In this document: positions 6,076 to 13,257 of the stretch, piece by piece
Layout of the letters: each line of letters opens with the position of its first letter
Position numbering within the stretch: the stretch's first letter is position 1
From: Clostridia bacterium
Lineage (GTDB): Bacteria; Bacillota; Clostridia; Oscillospirales; CAG-272
Length of the DNA: 13,369 bases
Assembly: GCA_024404655.1 (NCBI GenBank)
Contig: JAKSPR010000039.1
Coordinates: forward strand, 1-13,369
Direction: 5' to 3'
The notes under the pieces: generated by a model
What the model was told of the DNA's origin: nothing
Databases searched by the model: none
Seen by the model: only the letters and a program-made list of their open reading frames with translations
Program-made: the position numbers and the translations under genes

Positions 6076-7584
6076 TCAGCTTTCGATGGCGGAGAATGCT
6101 TCCCACAGGGTATCCAGCTTATCCTGTGCCTTGCCTTCGCTCTTTGCGTAGTTGGAAGCGAAGTCGGTCTTCTTGGAGGTCAGAGGCGTGGAGAACGCTT
6201 TGCCGAGGGGCATATCATAGCAGTAGTTGCCGTATGCGATGGGGAACACGCAGGAGATATTGCCGCGGATGATATCCAGCATCTGGGCGGAATCATCGTC
6301 GCGGGAGTACTTGACCTTCAGCGCGGTCTCATAGTATGCCGGCATGACGTACTTGTAGGTCTCGCGGGAGAGCACTTCGAGCACGGCACTCATGGTATCC
6401 AGCTTGCCGCAGGTGATCGGGATAACACCGACGTTTGCGGTATCGTGGGAAGAGGTGATATAGTTCTTCTGGCTTTCATCCATCTTCGGATAAGGCAGGA
6501 CGCCGATATCTGCGGTCATATCACGGAACAGCTCCAGAGAGGAAACACGCTGATAACCGCCGAACAGGACACGGCCGGAAGTGAAGGCTGCGGTATTGAC
6601 GGGAACATCGCCGAAGTTGCATGCGCAGTCAGCATAGAAGATCTTGTTCAGACGTTCCAGAAGCTCCACGGAACGCTCATTGTTCATGGCGAAGGAGGGG
6701 GCACCGTCGGACGCATAGGAGAGGAACGTGATATCGGAGGAAATGACCCACGGGATCATGGAACCCCAGGTTCCGATATAACCGAAGCCGAACTGGTCCT
6801 CCTTATCGGACTGACCGTTACCGTTTAAGTCGTTGTAAGCATCCTGGGCGTAGGACATGAAGACGTCCTGGGTCCATGTACCGGCGCGGACATGATCGTA
6901 AAGCTCGGAGGGAGACTCAAAGAGGTCGGAGAACATATCCTTGTTGAAGTACAGCGCATGGGCAGAACGGAGGATATCCATATAAAAGTCGCCTGCCATG
7001 ATGTAGTTGCGGTTTTCCGTATGGAAGGAAAGGTCATCCATGTAATCGGTGTACCACCAGGGCTGGGAGAAATCAAAGTACTTGCCTTCGCGGACGTTTA
7101 AGAAGTAGCCTTCCACGGACATGGAAGCCAGCGGGAACAGGTCATGAATGATCAGATCATAAGCATCGTCGCCGGCGGAAATGACACGCTTTAGGGGCGT
7201 GGAAACGGCGTTATAGTCGTTGGTATTCTCGGAGAACTCAAACTTGACGTTCAGAAGATCCTCAACATAGGTGTTGCGCTTGTAGACCGCGTCGCGGACG
7301 ATATCACCGGTTTCGCCTTCCTCGTGGCGGATGGTGTAAATGGAGGAACCCCAGCCGTCGTAGTCATTGGCAGAGACGTGCATGCGGATCGTTTCTCCCC
7401 CGAAATCAAAATCAGCAAAAGGATCGATTTCCTGTGTGACAGCTTCATTTTCGCCACCCGCGCTCGGATTAACGGCATTGGTGCCGCCAGAGGGCTTTTC
7501 TGTGGTGTCACCGCAGGCTACTGCGGCAGAGGATGCGAGCAGAACGGCCAGCAGGCCGGCAAGGGCGGATACGTTGTGTTTCAT
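6076..7584 (-). CDS. Family 1 extracellular solute-binding lipoprotein
   Basis: Predicted substrate-capturing lipoprotein of a carbohydrate-type ABC importer (SBP family 1 type). The 502-residue protein starts with a signal peptide and lipobox AVAC (Cys24), followed by a Ser/Thr/Gly/Asn-rich tether. A DFDFGGETIRM-type start to the mature domain comes next. Residues 252-263 form a calcium-loop-like motif (DLNGNGQSDKED) before QFGFG, common in clostridial family 1 binding proteins. ATG at 7584 is chosen because AAAGGA lies 9 nt upstream; longer in-frame starts would put extra charged residues before the signal peptide. No permease or ATPase genes adjoin it, so it is an orphan whose partner transporter must lie elsewhere. 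The ligand cannot be told, though sugars or oligosaccharides are usual for the family. Confidence 0.85.
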   Translation of the reverse strand: MKHNVSALAGLLAVLLASSAAVACGDTTEKPSGGTNAVNPSAGGENEAVTQEIDPFADFDFGGETIRMHVSANDYDGWGSSIYTIRHEEGETGDIVRDAVYKRNTYVEDLLNVKFEFSENTNDYNAVSTPLKRVISAGDDAYDLIIHDLFPLASMSVEGYFLNVREGKYFDFSQPWWYTDYMDDLSFHTENRNYIMAGDFYMDILRSAHALYFNKDMFSDLFESPSELYDHVRAGTWTQDVFMSYAQDAYNDLNGNGQSDKEDQFGFGYIGTWGSMIPWVISSDITFLSYASDGAPSFAMNNERSVELLERLNKIFYADCACNFGDVPVNTAAFTSGRVLFGGYQRVSSLELFRDMTADIGVLPYPKMDESQKNYITSSHDTANVGVIPITCGKLDTMSAVLEVLSRETYKYVMPAYYETALKVKYSRDDDSAQMLDIIRGNISCVFPIAYGNYCYDMPLGKAFSTPLTSKKTDFASNYAKSEGKAQDKLDTLWEAFSAIES

Positions 7585-7650
7585 GGGGGACATCCTTTCT
7601 TTATGAGAAATAATATACAAAAACAGATGCCGGATTCCGTACGATTTATT

Positions 7651-7672
7651 CAAAACACTGTTAAATGTTTTG
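7651..7672. repeat. Inverted repeat in the binding-protein leader
   Basis: Perfect 7-bp inverted repeat CAAAACA (7651-7657) and TGTTTTG (7666-7672) with an 8-bp centre. It lies downstream of the predicted transcription start of the solute-binding protein gene. It could be a regulator site or a weak RNA hairpin. Confidence 0.35.
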
Positions 7673-7683
7673 GAAACAAATTG

Positions 7684-7699
7684 ATACTATGAATAGTAT
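7684..7699. promoter_or_regulatory. Operator-like palindrome at the binding-protein promoter
   Basis: Perfect inverted repeat ATACTAT-GA-ATAGTAT. It overlaps the -10 box and likely start site of the minus-strand promoter, the usual place for a repressor site. Part of the symmetry comes from the -10 hexamer itself, so the inference is cautious. Confidence 0.4.
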
Positions 7700-7703
7700 A
7701 CCA
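7695..7703 (-). promoter_or_regulatory. Promoter of the solute-binding protein gene
   Basis: Extended -10 element TG-G-TATACT on the minus strand (TATACT at 7700-7695). No good -35 lies at the standard distance. This gives a leader of about 100 nt before ATG at 7584. Confidence 0.5.
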
Positions 7704-7771
7704 TGATATGCATAAACAATGATGAACAAAGTGTAAATTATAGTGCATATATGGAAAAATCGGGACAAATC

Positions 7772-7800
7772 TTGACAGAAATGGCGGAATGCGATATGAT
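7772..7800 (+). promoter_or_regulatory. Promoter of the UROD-like gene
   Basis: A consensus -35 TTGACA (7772-7777), a 17-bp spacer and TATGAT (7795-7800). The predicted start near 7807 rules out an in-frame ATG at 7789 as the translation start of the gene that follows. Confidence 0.8.
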
Positions 7801-7836
7801 TATACTATCACCCCTATGAAAAAGGAGAACACGACC

Positions 7837-8520
7837 ATGCTGCGCAAGCCGTCCTATCAGAATTTTCTGTCCGTTTTTGCACACCGTCCCGCCACCCCGC
7901 CGACCCTTTTTGAGCCCTTTATCTGCGACCCCCTCACCGAGCAGCTGATCTGGCGCCGCGGGGAACAGCTCTGGGATACGCCGGAGCATTACGCCGATAC
8001 CATGGTCTCCCTGCGGGAGCGCACCCAGGCGGATATCGTCATCCTCGATGCCCGCCGCTTCTGCGTCAGCACGCTGGACAGGATGCTTGCCGCGGCGGAA
8101 GAATTGATGCCGGAGGGCGTGCGCGCCGTAGTGCTGTGCGGAAAACAGGAGGCTGTACGGATCGCGGAAAGCTCCCCCGCTGTCTGTGCGGTGGGCGGCT
8201 ATGATGGCTGCCGTCCGCGGAATCTCCCCTTCATCCGCATGGACAGATGTGCGGAAGATGCGTATTCCGAGGGCGCGGCAGGCTGCTTCATTTCATCGGA
8301 TGCGGAGACGCTTCTGCCCGCATGGCAGGGAAAAATCGCGCTGCTGGGCGGCCTTGGCGACCGCATGATCGAGGAATCCTCCCCCGTCGCCATCCACAAG
8401 CGGATTGCAGAGCTGTCTTCTGCACCCGGCTACGCTGTCGGTACCGGCGGCAGCATCTCCCCGGCGGGATATCTCTCCTTGATCTCCCTGCTGGGCGGCG
8501 TGATCCGGCTGGGAACCTGA
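7837..8520 (+). CDS. Short uroporphyrinogen-decarboxylase-superfamily-like protein
   Basis: Function not firmly identified. The 227-residue protein resembles UROD/MtaA-like TIM-barrel proteins at both ends. The N-terminal segment NFLSVFAHRPATPPTLFEPF resembles the family opening, and GYAVGTGGSISPAGYLSLISLLGG near the C-terminus resembles the phosphate- or cofactor-loop region. It is much shorter than the roughly 340 residues usual for the family. It lacks the arginine-rich substrate motif of true UROD and the His-x-Cys zinc motif of methyltransferases, so haem biosynthesis is unlikely. ATG at 7837 is chosen: AAAGGAG lies 9 nt upstream and the promoter excludes 7789. No signal peptide or membrane helix is seen. 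It is divergent from the orphan binding protein and 42 bp before uridine kinase. It could instead be an unrelated conserved hypothetical. Confidence 0.6.
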   Translation: MLRKPSYQNFLSVFAHRPATPPTLFEPFICDPLTEQLIWRRGEQLWDTPEHYADTMVSLRERTQADIVILDARRFCVSTLDRMLAAAEELMPEGVRAVVLCGKQEAVRIAESSPAVCAVGGYDGCRPRNLPFIRMDRCAEDAYSEGAAGCFISSDAETLLPAWQGKIALLGGLGDRMIEESSPVAIHKRIAELSSAPGYAVGTGGSISPAGYLSLISLLGGVIRLGT

Positions 8521-8532
8521 TGTGGTTATTGA

Positions 8533-8541
8533 TGGTATAAT
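8533..8541 (+). promoter_or_regulatory. Candidate promoter of the uridine kinase gene
   Basis: Extended -10 TGG-TATAAT (hexamer 8536-8541) in the 42-bp gap before the kinase, with no recognisable -35. It would give a very short leader ending in GGAG at 8552-8555. Confidence 0.5.
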
Positions 8542-8562
8542 AAGAAAGGACGGAGTAAAACG

Positions 8563-9180
8563 ATGACCCCGATGATACTCGCCGCTGCAGGCGGCAGCGC
8601 CAGCGGCAAGACGACGCTGCTTTATCGTCTGAAAAAGGAGCTCGGCGAAAAAATCACCGTCATCTCCCATGACAGTTATTATCGTGCCCATGATGATCTG
8701 TCCACGGATGAGCGTGCGCAGCTCAACTATGACTGCCCCGAGGCCTATGAAACGGAACTGCTCATCGCCCATCTGAAAGCCCTGAAAAACGGGGAAGCCG
8801 TGGATATTCCGACTTATGATTTCGCCCGCCATACCCGTTCATCGGAGACCGTACATATCGAACCCACCTCCATCATTGCCGTGGACGGCATCCTGATTTT
8901 GGAAAATGCCGAACTGCGGGAGCTTTTTGACCTCCGCGTTTTCGTCGATGCGCCGGAGGAACTCCGCCTGGCAAGACGCATCGCAAGAGACTGTAAAGAG
9001 CGCGGACGCAGTCTGCAGTCGGTGACGGAGCAGTTCCGGAAAACCGTTGCACCCATGCATGCGCGCTATGTGGAGCCGACCAAAGTCTATGCCGATATCA
9101 TCCTCCACGCGGAGGATTCAGAACGGGATTCTGCAGCTTACGAAGCACTGAAAAAGAAAATGATCACCTGCATAACATAA
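8563..9180 (+). CDS. udk: Uridine kinase family protein
   Basis: Predicted uridine/cytidine kinase of pyrimidine salvage (nucleoside + NTP to nucleoside monophosphate), cytoplasmic. The 205-residue protein has the P-loop GGSASGKTT (residues 10-18). SHDSYYR (about 35-41, with the expected catalytic Asp), the YDCPEAYETELL helix, VDGILIL, and the lid/base-binding block RRIARDCKERGRSLQSV follow. The block TVAPMHARYVEPTKVYADII is highly typical of Udk. Length is normal for the family. The start has GGAG 7 nt upstream of ATG and the protein begins at the usual distance from the P-loop. Some clostridial paralogues of this type are annotated only as nucleoside kinases, so the exact substrate is less sure than the family. 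Confidence 0.9.
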   Translation: MTPMILAAAGGSASGKTTLLYRLKKELGEKITVISHDSYYRAHDDLSTDERAQLNYDCPEAYETELLIAHLKALKNGEAVDIPTYDFARHTRSSETVHIEPTSIIAVDGILILENAELRELFDLRVFVDAPEELRLARRIARDCKERGRSLQSVTEQFRKTVAPMHARYVEPTKVYADIILHAEDSERDSAAYEALKKKMITCIT

Positions 9181-9273
9181 TTGTTCATCAATCGTTGATA
9201 TCCATGTGATATTTTCGGGGTACAATATAGAAACGAAACCCAGATGAATACAGAAAAAGGAATCACTGTCACT

Positions 9274-11235
9274 ATGAACTTATCCGCTGTCAATAAATCC
9301 GTAACCCTCATCGGCCGCCTTTTTGACCCGCACAAGGCAACGGAGGCCTATCTGCCGATCACAAAAAAGCCGGCGTATGTCCCGGACAGCCTGGAAAAGC
9401 TGCCCCGCGTCAGCCCGGAATCGGAGGGCGTTTCCTCCGGTGCTCTTGAAAAACTGCTCACGGAGCTTGAAAACGATCCTACTCTCAATATGCACTCCGT
9501 CGTCATTGCACGGCACGGAAAAATCCTCTGCGAGGCGGGCTTCGGCAATGAGACCCCGCAGATCTGGAAATATACTTTCTCCGCCAGCAAAAGCGTGGTG
9601 TCCCTCGCTGTCGGCATCATGATCGGGAAAGGTCTTATGACCCTTGAAGAGCGTCCTGCCGACGTTTTCCCTGACAAGGTGGGGCCGGTCGCACGTCTGC
9701 GCATCGCACCCATCACCGTGCGGGATCTGCTCACCATGCGCTCCGGCATCGTCTTCAATGAGACGGAGTCCATGACTGAGGAAGACTGGGTCCGCGCCTG
9801 TCTCAATTCCGCCGTAAGCGGCGAGATCGGCAAGACCTTTAATTATAATTCTCTGAATACCTATCTCCTGTCTGCCATGATCTGCAAAAAGACCGGGAAA
9901 ACCCTGTCTGCGTTCCTTGACGAGAATCTGTTCGGCCCCATGGGCATCACGAACTATTTCTGGGAGTGCTGTCCCAAGGGCATCGAAAAAGGCGGATGGG
10001 GACTTTATATCCTGCCGGAAGATATGATCAAGCTGGCGACGCTGATCGTAAACGATGGCGTGTGGGAAGGAAAACAGCTTGTTCCCGCCTCCTATCTGCA
10101 TGAGGCTGCCAAGGCCCAGGCCATTCCTCAGGCTTCCTGCGGAGATTACGATTATGGCTATCAGATGTGGGTCGGCAGACGGTGTAAGAGCTTTCTGTTT
10201 AACGGCCTGTTCGGTCAGAACGCCTTCGGCTTCTTTGATACCGGCATCACTGTCATGACCAACGCCGGCAATGATGAGTTGTTCCAGCAGAGCAGCGTCT
10301 ATGCCATCCTTGACCGCTATTTTGCACCGGGCGGAGAGGCTTTCTGCGAAAAAGCAGAACCGGATCCCAAAGAGGAATACGAACTGACCTGTACCCTCTG
10401 CAGGCTGCAGCACCTCACGCCCCCCGCCGCACCGGAACCCGAACCGGAATCAGAACCCACTCCGACGCCGGAACCCGTTTCGAAACCCGCGCCAGAACCG
10501 AAAAAAAGCTTCCTTGCCCGCGTCTTTGCGTTCCTCAAAAACGGACCCGAACAGGAGCAGACGGAACCCGTTCCGACAGAAAATGTTTCCACAGAATCTG
10601 AACCGGAGCTCCCCGTGGTTCCGGAACCCCGCCGTCTGCCGGAGGAAGCACATCTGCTCACGGGTAAGATCTTCATTCAGGCGGACAGCGAACCCGCCGC
10701 TTCCATCGGATTGCTCCCGGTGGTGCTGCAGGTCATCCATCATAATTATACCAAGGGCTTTACCTCTCTGTCCTTTGACCGCCGTACCGATGGGGATGGG
10801 AATGAGACCCTTGTGATGGCTTATCATGAGGAAGACGGTGTATATGAATTTCCCATCGGGGTCAGAACATATCCCGCGCCCCAGACCCGTCTCTATTTCC
10901 ACGGTGAGCCCTTCCTTGTGGCCGCGGACGGACGCTTTGCAAAGGATGAGGACGGAAACGACGTCTTCTGTGTCCGCTGTGATTTTCTCGAAACGCCCTG
11001 CTCCCGTATAATGAAGCTGTTCTTCCACCGGGACGGTTCCATCGTCTTCCGGGAGGAAGAACTGCCCGGCGCGCATCTTGCCGTGCGGGCGGTACTCAAT
11101 ATCAAGGAGGAAGCCTCCGCCCAGCCGCTGCTCGGTATGGCGATGGATAAGATCGACAATGATTATCTTGCCTACCGCATCAGACGGACGCTGGCTCCGG
11201 AGCTGATTTTGAAAGCGGAGGAAACGAACTCATGA
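9274..11235 (+). CDS. Serine hydrolase (class C beta-lactamase fold) with linker and C-terminal domain
   Basis: Predicted hydrolase of the beta-lactamase/transpeptidase-like family (PF00144 type). Of the 653 residues, about 45-375 form the catalytic domain: the SASK motif (Ser103 nucleophile, Lys106), YNS at 191-193 in a FNYNSLNTYLLSA context, and GLFGQ near the position of the third motif. Residues about 383-455 are a Glu/Pro-rich linker interrupted near 410-424 by a basic-hydrophobic patch (KKSFLARVFAFLKNG). Residues about 460-653 form a mostly beta-rich C-terminal domain of unrecognised type, perhaps lipocalin-like. There is no signal peptide, so it should be cytoplasmic unless the patch binds membrane; it is unlikely to be a true beta-lactamase. 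The start is uncertain: ATG 9274 has AAAGGAA about 12 nt upstream, while ATG 9244 adds 10 residues but lacks a ribosome site. It overlaps the next gene by 4 bp. Confidence 0.85.
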   Translation: MNLSAVNKSVTLIGRLFDPHKATEAYLPITKKPAYVPDSLEKLPRVSPESEGVSSGALEKLLTELENDPTLNMHSVVIARHGKILCEAGFGNETPQIWKYTFSASKSVVSLAVGIMIGKGLMTLEERPADVFPDKVGPVARLRIAPITVRDLLTMRSGIVFNETESMTEEDWVRACLNSAVSGEIGKTFNYNSLNTYLLSAMICKKTGKTLSAFLDENLFGPMGITNYFWECCPKGIEKGGWGLYILPEDMIKLATLIVNDGVWEGKQLVPASYLHEAAKAQAIPQASCGDYDYGYQMWVGRRCKSFLFNGLFGQNAFGFFDTGITVMTNAGNDELFQQSSVYAILDRYFAPGGEAFCEKAEPDPKEEYELTCTLCRLQHLTPPAAPEPEPESEPTPTPEPVSKPAPEPKKSFLARVFAFLKNGPEQEQTEPVPTENVSTESEPELPVVPEPRRLPEEAHLLTGKIFIQADSEPAASIGLLPVVLQVIHHNYTKGFTSLSFDRRTDGDGNETLVMAYHEEDGVYEFPIGVRTYPAPQTRLYFHGEPFLVAADGRFAKDEDGNDVFCVRCDFLETPCSRIMKLFFHRDGSIVFREEELPGAHLAVRAVLNIKEEASAQPLLGMAMDKIDNDYLAYRIRRTLAPELILKAEETNS

Positions 11236-11786
11236 GACGCATCGGAATTATTTTTGCTGCTGTATTTCTCACAGTCGTTTTTCTGACCGCCTGTGGGAGC
11301 AGTCCGTCAGAGGATGCGGCAAAAGCCCTCCTTAACGCCTGCAAGTCCTGCGACAGCGCCGTATACGGCATGGTGATGGGTTCCGACGGCTCCCAGGCTG
11401 TGACGCTGACGGATTCGGAGCTTTATATTCTCTCCCGCATGGAGTATAAGATCATCTCCGAGCGGGAATATGACGCGGATCACCGCATCGTGACCGCCGA
11501 TCTCACGGTCATTGACCTCATGGACCTGCTCAATGAAGCTTTCGTCTATTCCATGGCAGCGGATGAGAACGACGTGACCTTCGACCCGGAATGCTATATG
11601 CTGTCAAAGCTCAATTCCGGCGAAGCGAAGAAATCCGCCTTCCGCGCCGAGATTCCCATGAAGCTGGAAGCGGGAACATGGGTGCTCAATACCGCCGCCG
11701 ATCTCGATTCCCTCCGCGACGCTGTCTCCGGCGGAGCATACAGCTGGTGGCAGCTGTATGAGGAAATTATTCTCGAAAAGAAATAA
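11232..11786 (+). CDS. Small lipoprotein of unknown function
   Basis: Not recognised beyond being a lipoprotein. The 184-residue protein has a signal peptide (MRRIGIIFAAVFLTVVFLTAC) with lipobox LTAC, and a mature part starting GSSPSEDAAKALLNACKSCD. That pattern (short helix with Ala/Lys, then a mixed alpha/beta domain) recalls NTF2-like lipoproteins such as the DUF4878/DUF5105 groups, but the match is only by feel. It ends in WWQLYEEIILEKK. Its ATG overlaps the hydrolase stop (ATGA), with GGAGG inside the end of the hydrolase gene, so the two are translated together and likely work in the same process. The coupling is seen; the shared function is inferred. Confidence 0.8.
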   Translation: MRRIGIIFAAVFLTVVFLTACGSSPSEDAAKALLNACKSCDSAVYGMVMGSDGSQAVTLTDSELYILSRMEYKIISEREYDADHRIVTADLTVIDLMDLLNEAFVYSMAADENDVTFDPECYMLSKLNSGEAKKSAFRAEIPMKLEAGTWVLNTAADLDSLRDAVSGGAYSWWQLYEEIILEKK

Positions 11787-11822
11787 AAATTCCGGAAAAC
11801 AGCCATATCAACCAACAGTTCC

Positions 11823-11851
11823 TTCCCATTTCGCCTTTTTTGCGGTATGAT
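11823..11851 (+). promoter_or_regulatory. Promoter of the XRE regulator transcript
   Basis: TTCCCA (11823-11828, 4 of 6 to consensus), a 17-bp spacer and TATGAT (11846-11851). Transcription would begin near 11858, only a few bases before a strong AAAGGAGG at 11861-11868. Confidence 0.65.
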
Positions 11852-11875
11852 GGTGACAAAAAAGGAGGAAAAAGT

Positions 11876-11992
11876 TTGAAAACAGATTTTCAGACAGGAG
11901 ATTTTAAAAGGAATGGTTATCAATATGGATTTAATAAAAATCGGAAAATTTATAGCGGAATGCAGAAAAGAAAAAGGTCTGACCCAGACTGA
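11876..11992 (+). CDS. Candidate 38-residue leader ORF overlapping the regulator start
   Basis: A TTG codon at 11876 lies 7 nt after a near-perfect ribosome binding site (AAAGGAGG at 11861-11868), which is the first such site on the predicted mRNA. The frame runs 38 codons to TGA at 11990-11992 and is out of frame with the XRE gene, ending about 65 bp inside it. The peptide would be basic and polar (begins MKTDFQTGDFKRNGYQYG), with no signal or membrane segment. It may be a regulatory leader whose translation affects ribosome loading at the XRE start. Alternatively the site may be a standby for the XRE gene. No homology is claimed. Confidence 0.35.
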   Translation: MKTDFQTGDFKRNGYQYGFNKNRKIYSGMQKRKRSDPD

Positions 11993-12365
11993 CCTTGCGG
12001 AAAAATTCGGAATTTCCAACCGGGCTGTTTCCAAGTGGGAAACCGGAAAAAGTCTGCCTGATGCATCCATTATGATCGACCTGTGCAATCTTCTCGGCAT
12101 TACGGTCAACGAACTGTTGAGCGGAGAGAGGATCTGTATGGAAGATTATAAAGAAAAAGCAGCAGAAAAGCTTGCGTCTATGCAGATACAGCCATCCCGT
12201 ACGCAGAAAATCGCATTTTTTATGTATTGGCTGTTTCTGTTCATCACATTTGCCGGAATTACCTTTGTCCTTATCAATCAAGGTCAGGTAAGCGCCGGTT
12301 ATGCGGTGATCCCGATGCTGGCTGCGACGGTTTCGATTACTGTGTTCAGAATGAAAAGCAAATAA
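11925..12365 (+). CDS. XRE-family regulator with C-terminal membrane helices
   Basis: Predicted DNA-binding regulator anchored in the membrane. The 146-residue protein has an HTH_3/XRE domain at about residues 6-62 (FIAECRKEKGLTQTDLAEKF, then ISNRAVSKWETGKSLPD and LLGITVNELLSGE), a short charged linker, and two hydrophobic segments at about 94-116 and 121-138. This layout is common in Clostridia, where the targets are often neighbouring genes or the regulator's own gene. The start at 11925 gives the family-like MDLIKIGKF opening, with AAAAGGA 12 nt upstream. ATG at 11913 (4 more residues) is nearly as likely. The gene is visibly more AT-rich than its neighbours, which may reflect horizontal acquisition. 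Its ligand and targets are unknown. Confidence 0.88.
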   Translation: MDLIKIGKFIAECRKEKGLTQTDLAEKFGISNRAVSKWETGKSLPDASIMIDLCNLLGITVNELLSGERICMEDYKEKAAEKLASMQIQPSRTQKIAFFMYWLFLFITFAGITFVLINQGQVSAGYAVIPMLAATVSITVFRMKSK

Positions 12366-12368
12366 AAC

Positions 12369-12400
12369 AAGCGGCAGCCGCGTTTTGCGGCTGCCGCTTT
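12369..12400. terminator. Strong terminator between convergent genes
   Basis: A perfect 11-bp GC-rich stem (GCGGCAGCCGC at 12371-12381 with GCGGCTGCCGC at 12387-12397) and a GTTTT loop. A short T run follows on the plus strand; on the minus strand TTGTTTTATTT follows, so it serves both the regulator and the opposing phosphatase-like gene. Confidence 0.88.
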
Positions 12401-12420
12401 GGTATTCATGCTGTTGGGAA

Positions 12421-13230
12421 TCAGTGCTTTGCAATGCCCTCGTAAATATGCCGGATATTGAGGTCTTCGGGCATATCAAGACCGTGGGAGCCGCAGCCGC
12501 CGTCGATTTCGTGACAGCCGTGGTCCATGGCAAAACCGATCAGCGTATCATGCGCACCCCAGTTGTTCCGGATCATTTCCCGGAATGCCGCATAAGCGCA
12601 GGCATTCTGCCGCAGGGCGGCGAGGGAGATCGGTGCTTCGGGGCCGTTTTTGTGCATGGTCGCATCATAGTTGCCGTTGTAGACCGCGATGAAATCATAT
12701 TCGTCCTTCATGATGAGCTCGGCGGCCTTTGCATTGACCTCGGAGAAGGTTTCAAAGTGGAAGTAGGTCATATCCCGCTCCAAGAAGATTTTGCCCATGC
12801 TGCATTCCGTATCCGCAACGATGGCGCAGCGCTTGCCAGCGCGGAGCAGTGCGTCAAAGATCGTGTCGATGCGGATGACGGGCTTGGCATATCTCCGGAT
12901 GCCGTGGACTTCCGGCTGGGCGCCGGTATACATGGTACCGAAGCAGACCGGGGTGACCGAGGGCATGACCGTCCGCATGGGGACATTCACGGAGGTCTCC
13001 GTGGGGACTTCCGCCATGAACTGGGGATATTTGTCCGCAATCCATGCCGCGACCGCATCGGGATTATACATAAAGATTCGGTCAGCGTGTCTGCCGGAGA
13101 AAACTTTTTCGGCGTATTCCGTCAGGGTCTTGTTGGGAGCGGCAGCCTGTGCCGGCGCCGGAATGCCCATGACCGCACAGAGCGCGGCGCAGAGGGTGTC
13201 AAGGGAATCTTCAAAATACGTTTCTTCCAT
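12421..13230 (-). CDS. Alkaline-phosphatase-superfamily hydrolase (NPP-like)
   Basis: Predicted metal-dependent phosphatase or phosphodiesterase related to type I phosphodiesterase/nucleotide pyrophosphatases. The 269-residue protein keeps all residues expected of the two-metal site: Asp58 (in YNPDA), nucleophile Thr93 (in PSVTPVCFGTMYTGA, followed by HGI), Asp189 and His193 (in YDATMHKNGPE), Asp236-His237 (in AMDHG) and His249 (in GSHG). It is well below the 400 or so residues of many family members, lacking a large cap, and has no signal peptide, so it is likely a cytoplasmic small-molecule hydrolase. The first metal Asp is in a YNPDA context rather than the usual DG. The start is firm: AAAGGAG 8 nt before ATG. 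It lies 27 bp after the gene at the window edge, probably in one operon. Confidence 0.82.
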   Translation of the reverse strand: MEETYFEDSLDTLCAALCAVMGIPAPAQAAAPNKTLTEYAEKVFSGRHADRIFMYNPDAVAAWIADKYPQFMAEVPTETSVNVPMRTVMPSVTPVCFGTMYTGAQPEVHGIRRYAKPVIRIDTIFDALLRAGKRCAIVADTECSMGKIFLERDMTYFHFETFSEVNAKAAELIMKDEYDFIAVYNGNYDATMHKNGPEAPISLAALRQNACAYAAFREMIRNNWGAHDTLIGFAMDHGCHEIDGGCGSHGLDMPEDLNIRHIYEGIAKH

Positions 13231-13257
13231 GATCGCTGCTCCTTTCGGATATCTGAA

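Noticed and set aside
9195..9226. TTGATA and TACAAT as a promoter for the serine hydrolase.
   Set aside because: The spacer is 20 bp, outside the normal range, and there is no extended -10, so it was not listed.
9280..10413. 377-codon minus-strand frame opposite the serine hydrolase.
   Set aside because: Antisense to a gene with clear catalytic motifs; no ribosome site or motif of its own.
10432..10502. Repetitive DNA (CCGGAACCCG-like units) considered as a tandem repeat element.
   Set aside because: Explained by Glu-Pro codons of the hydrolase linker; unit length and spacing are irregular.
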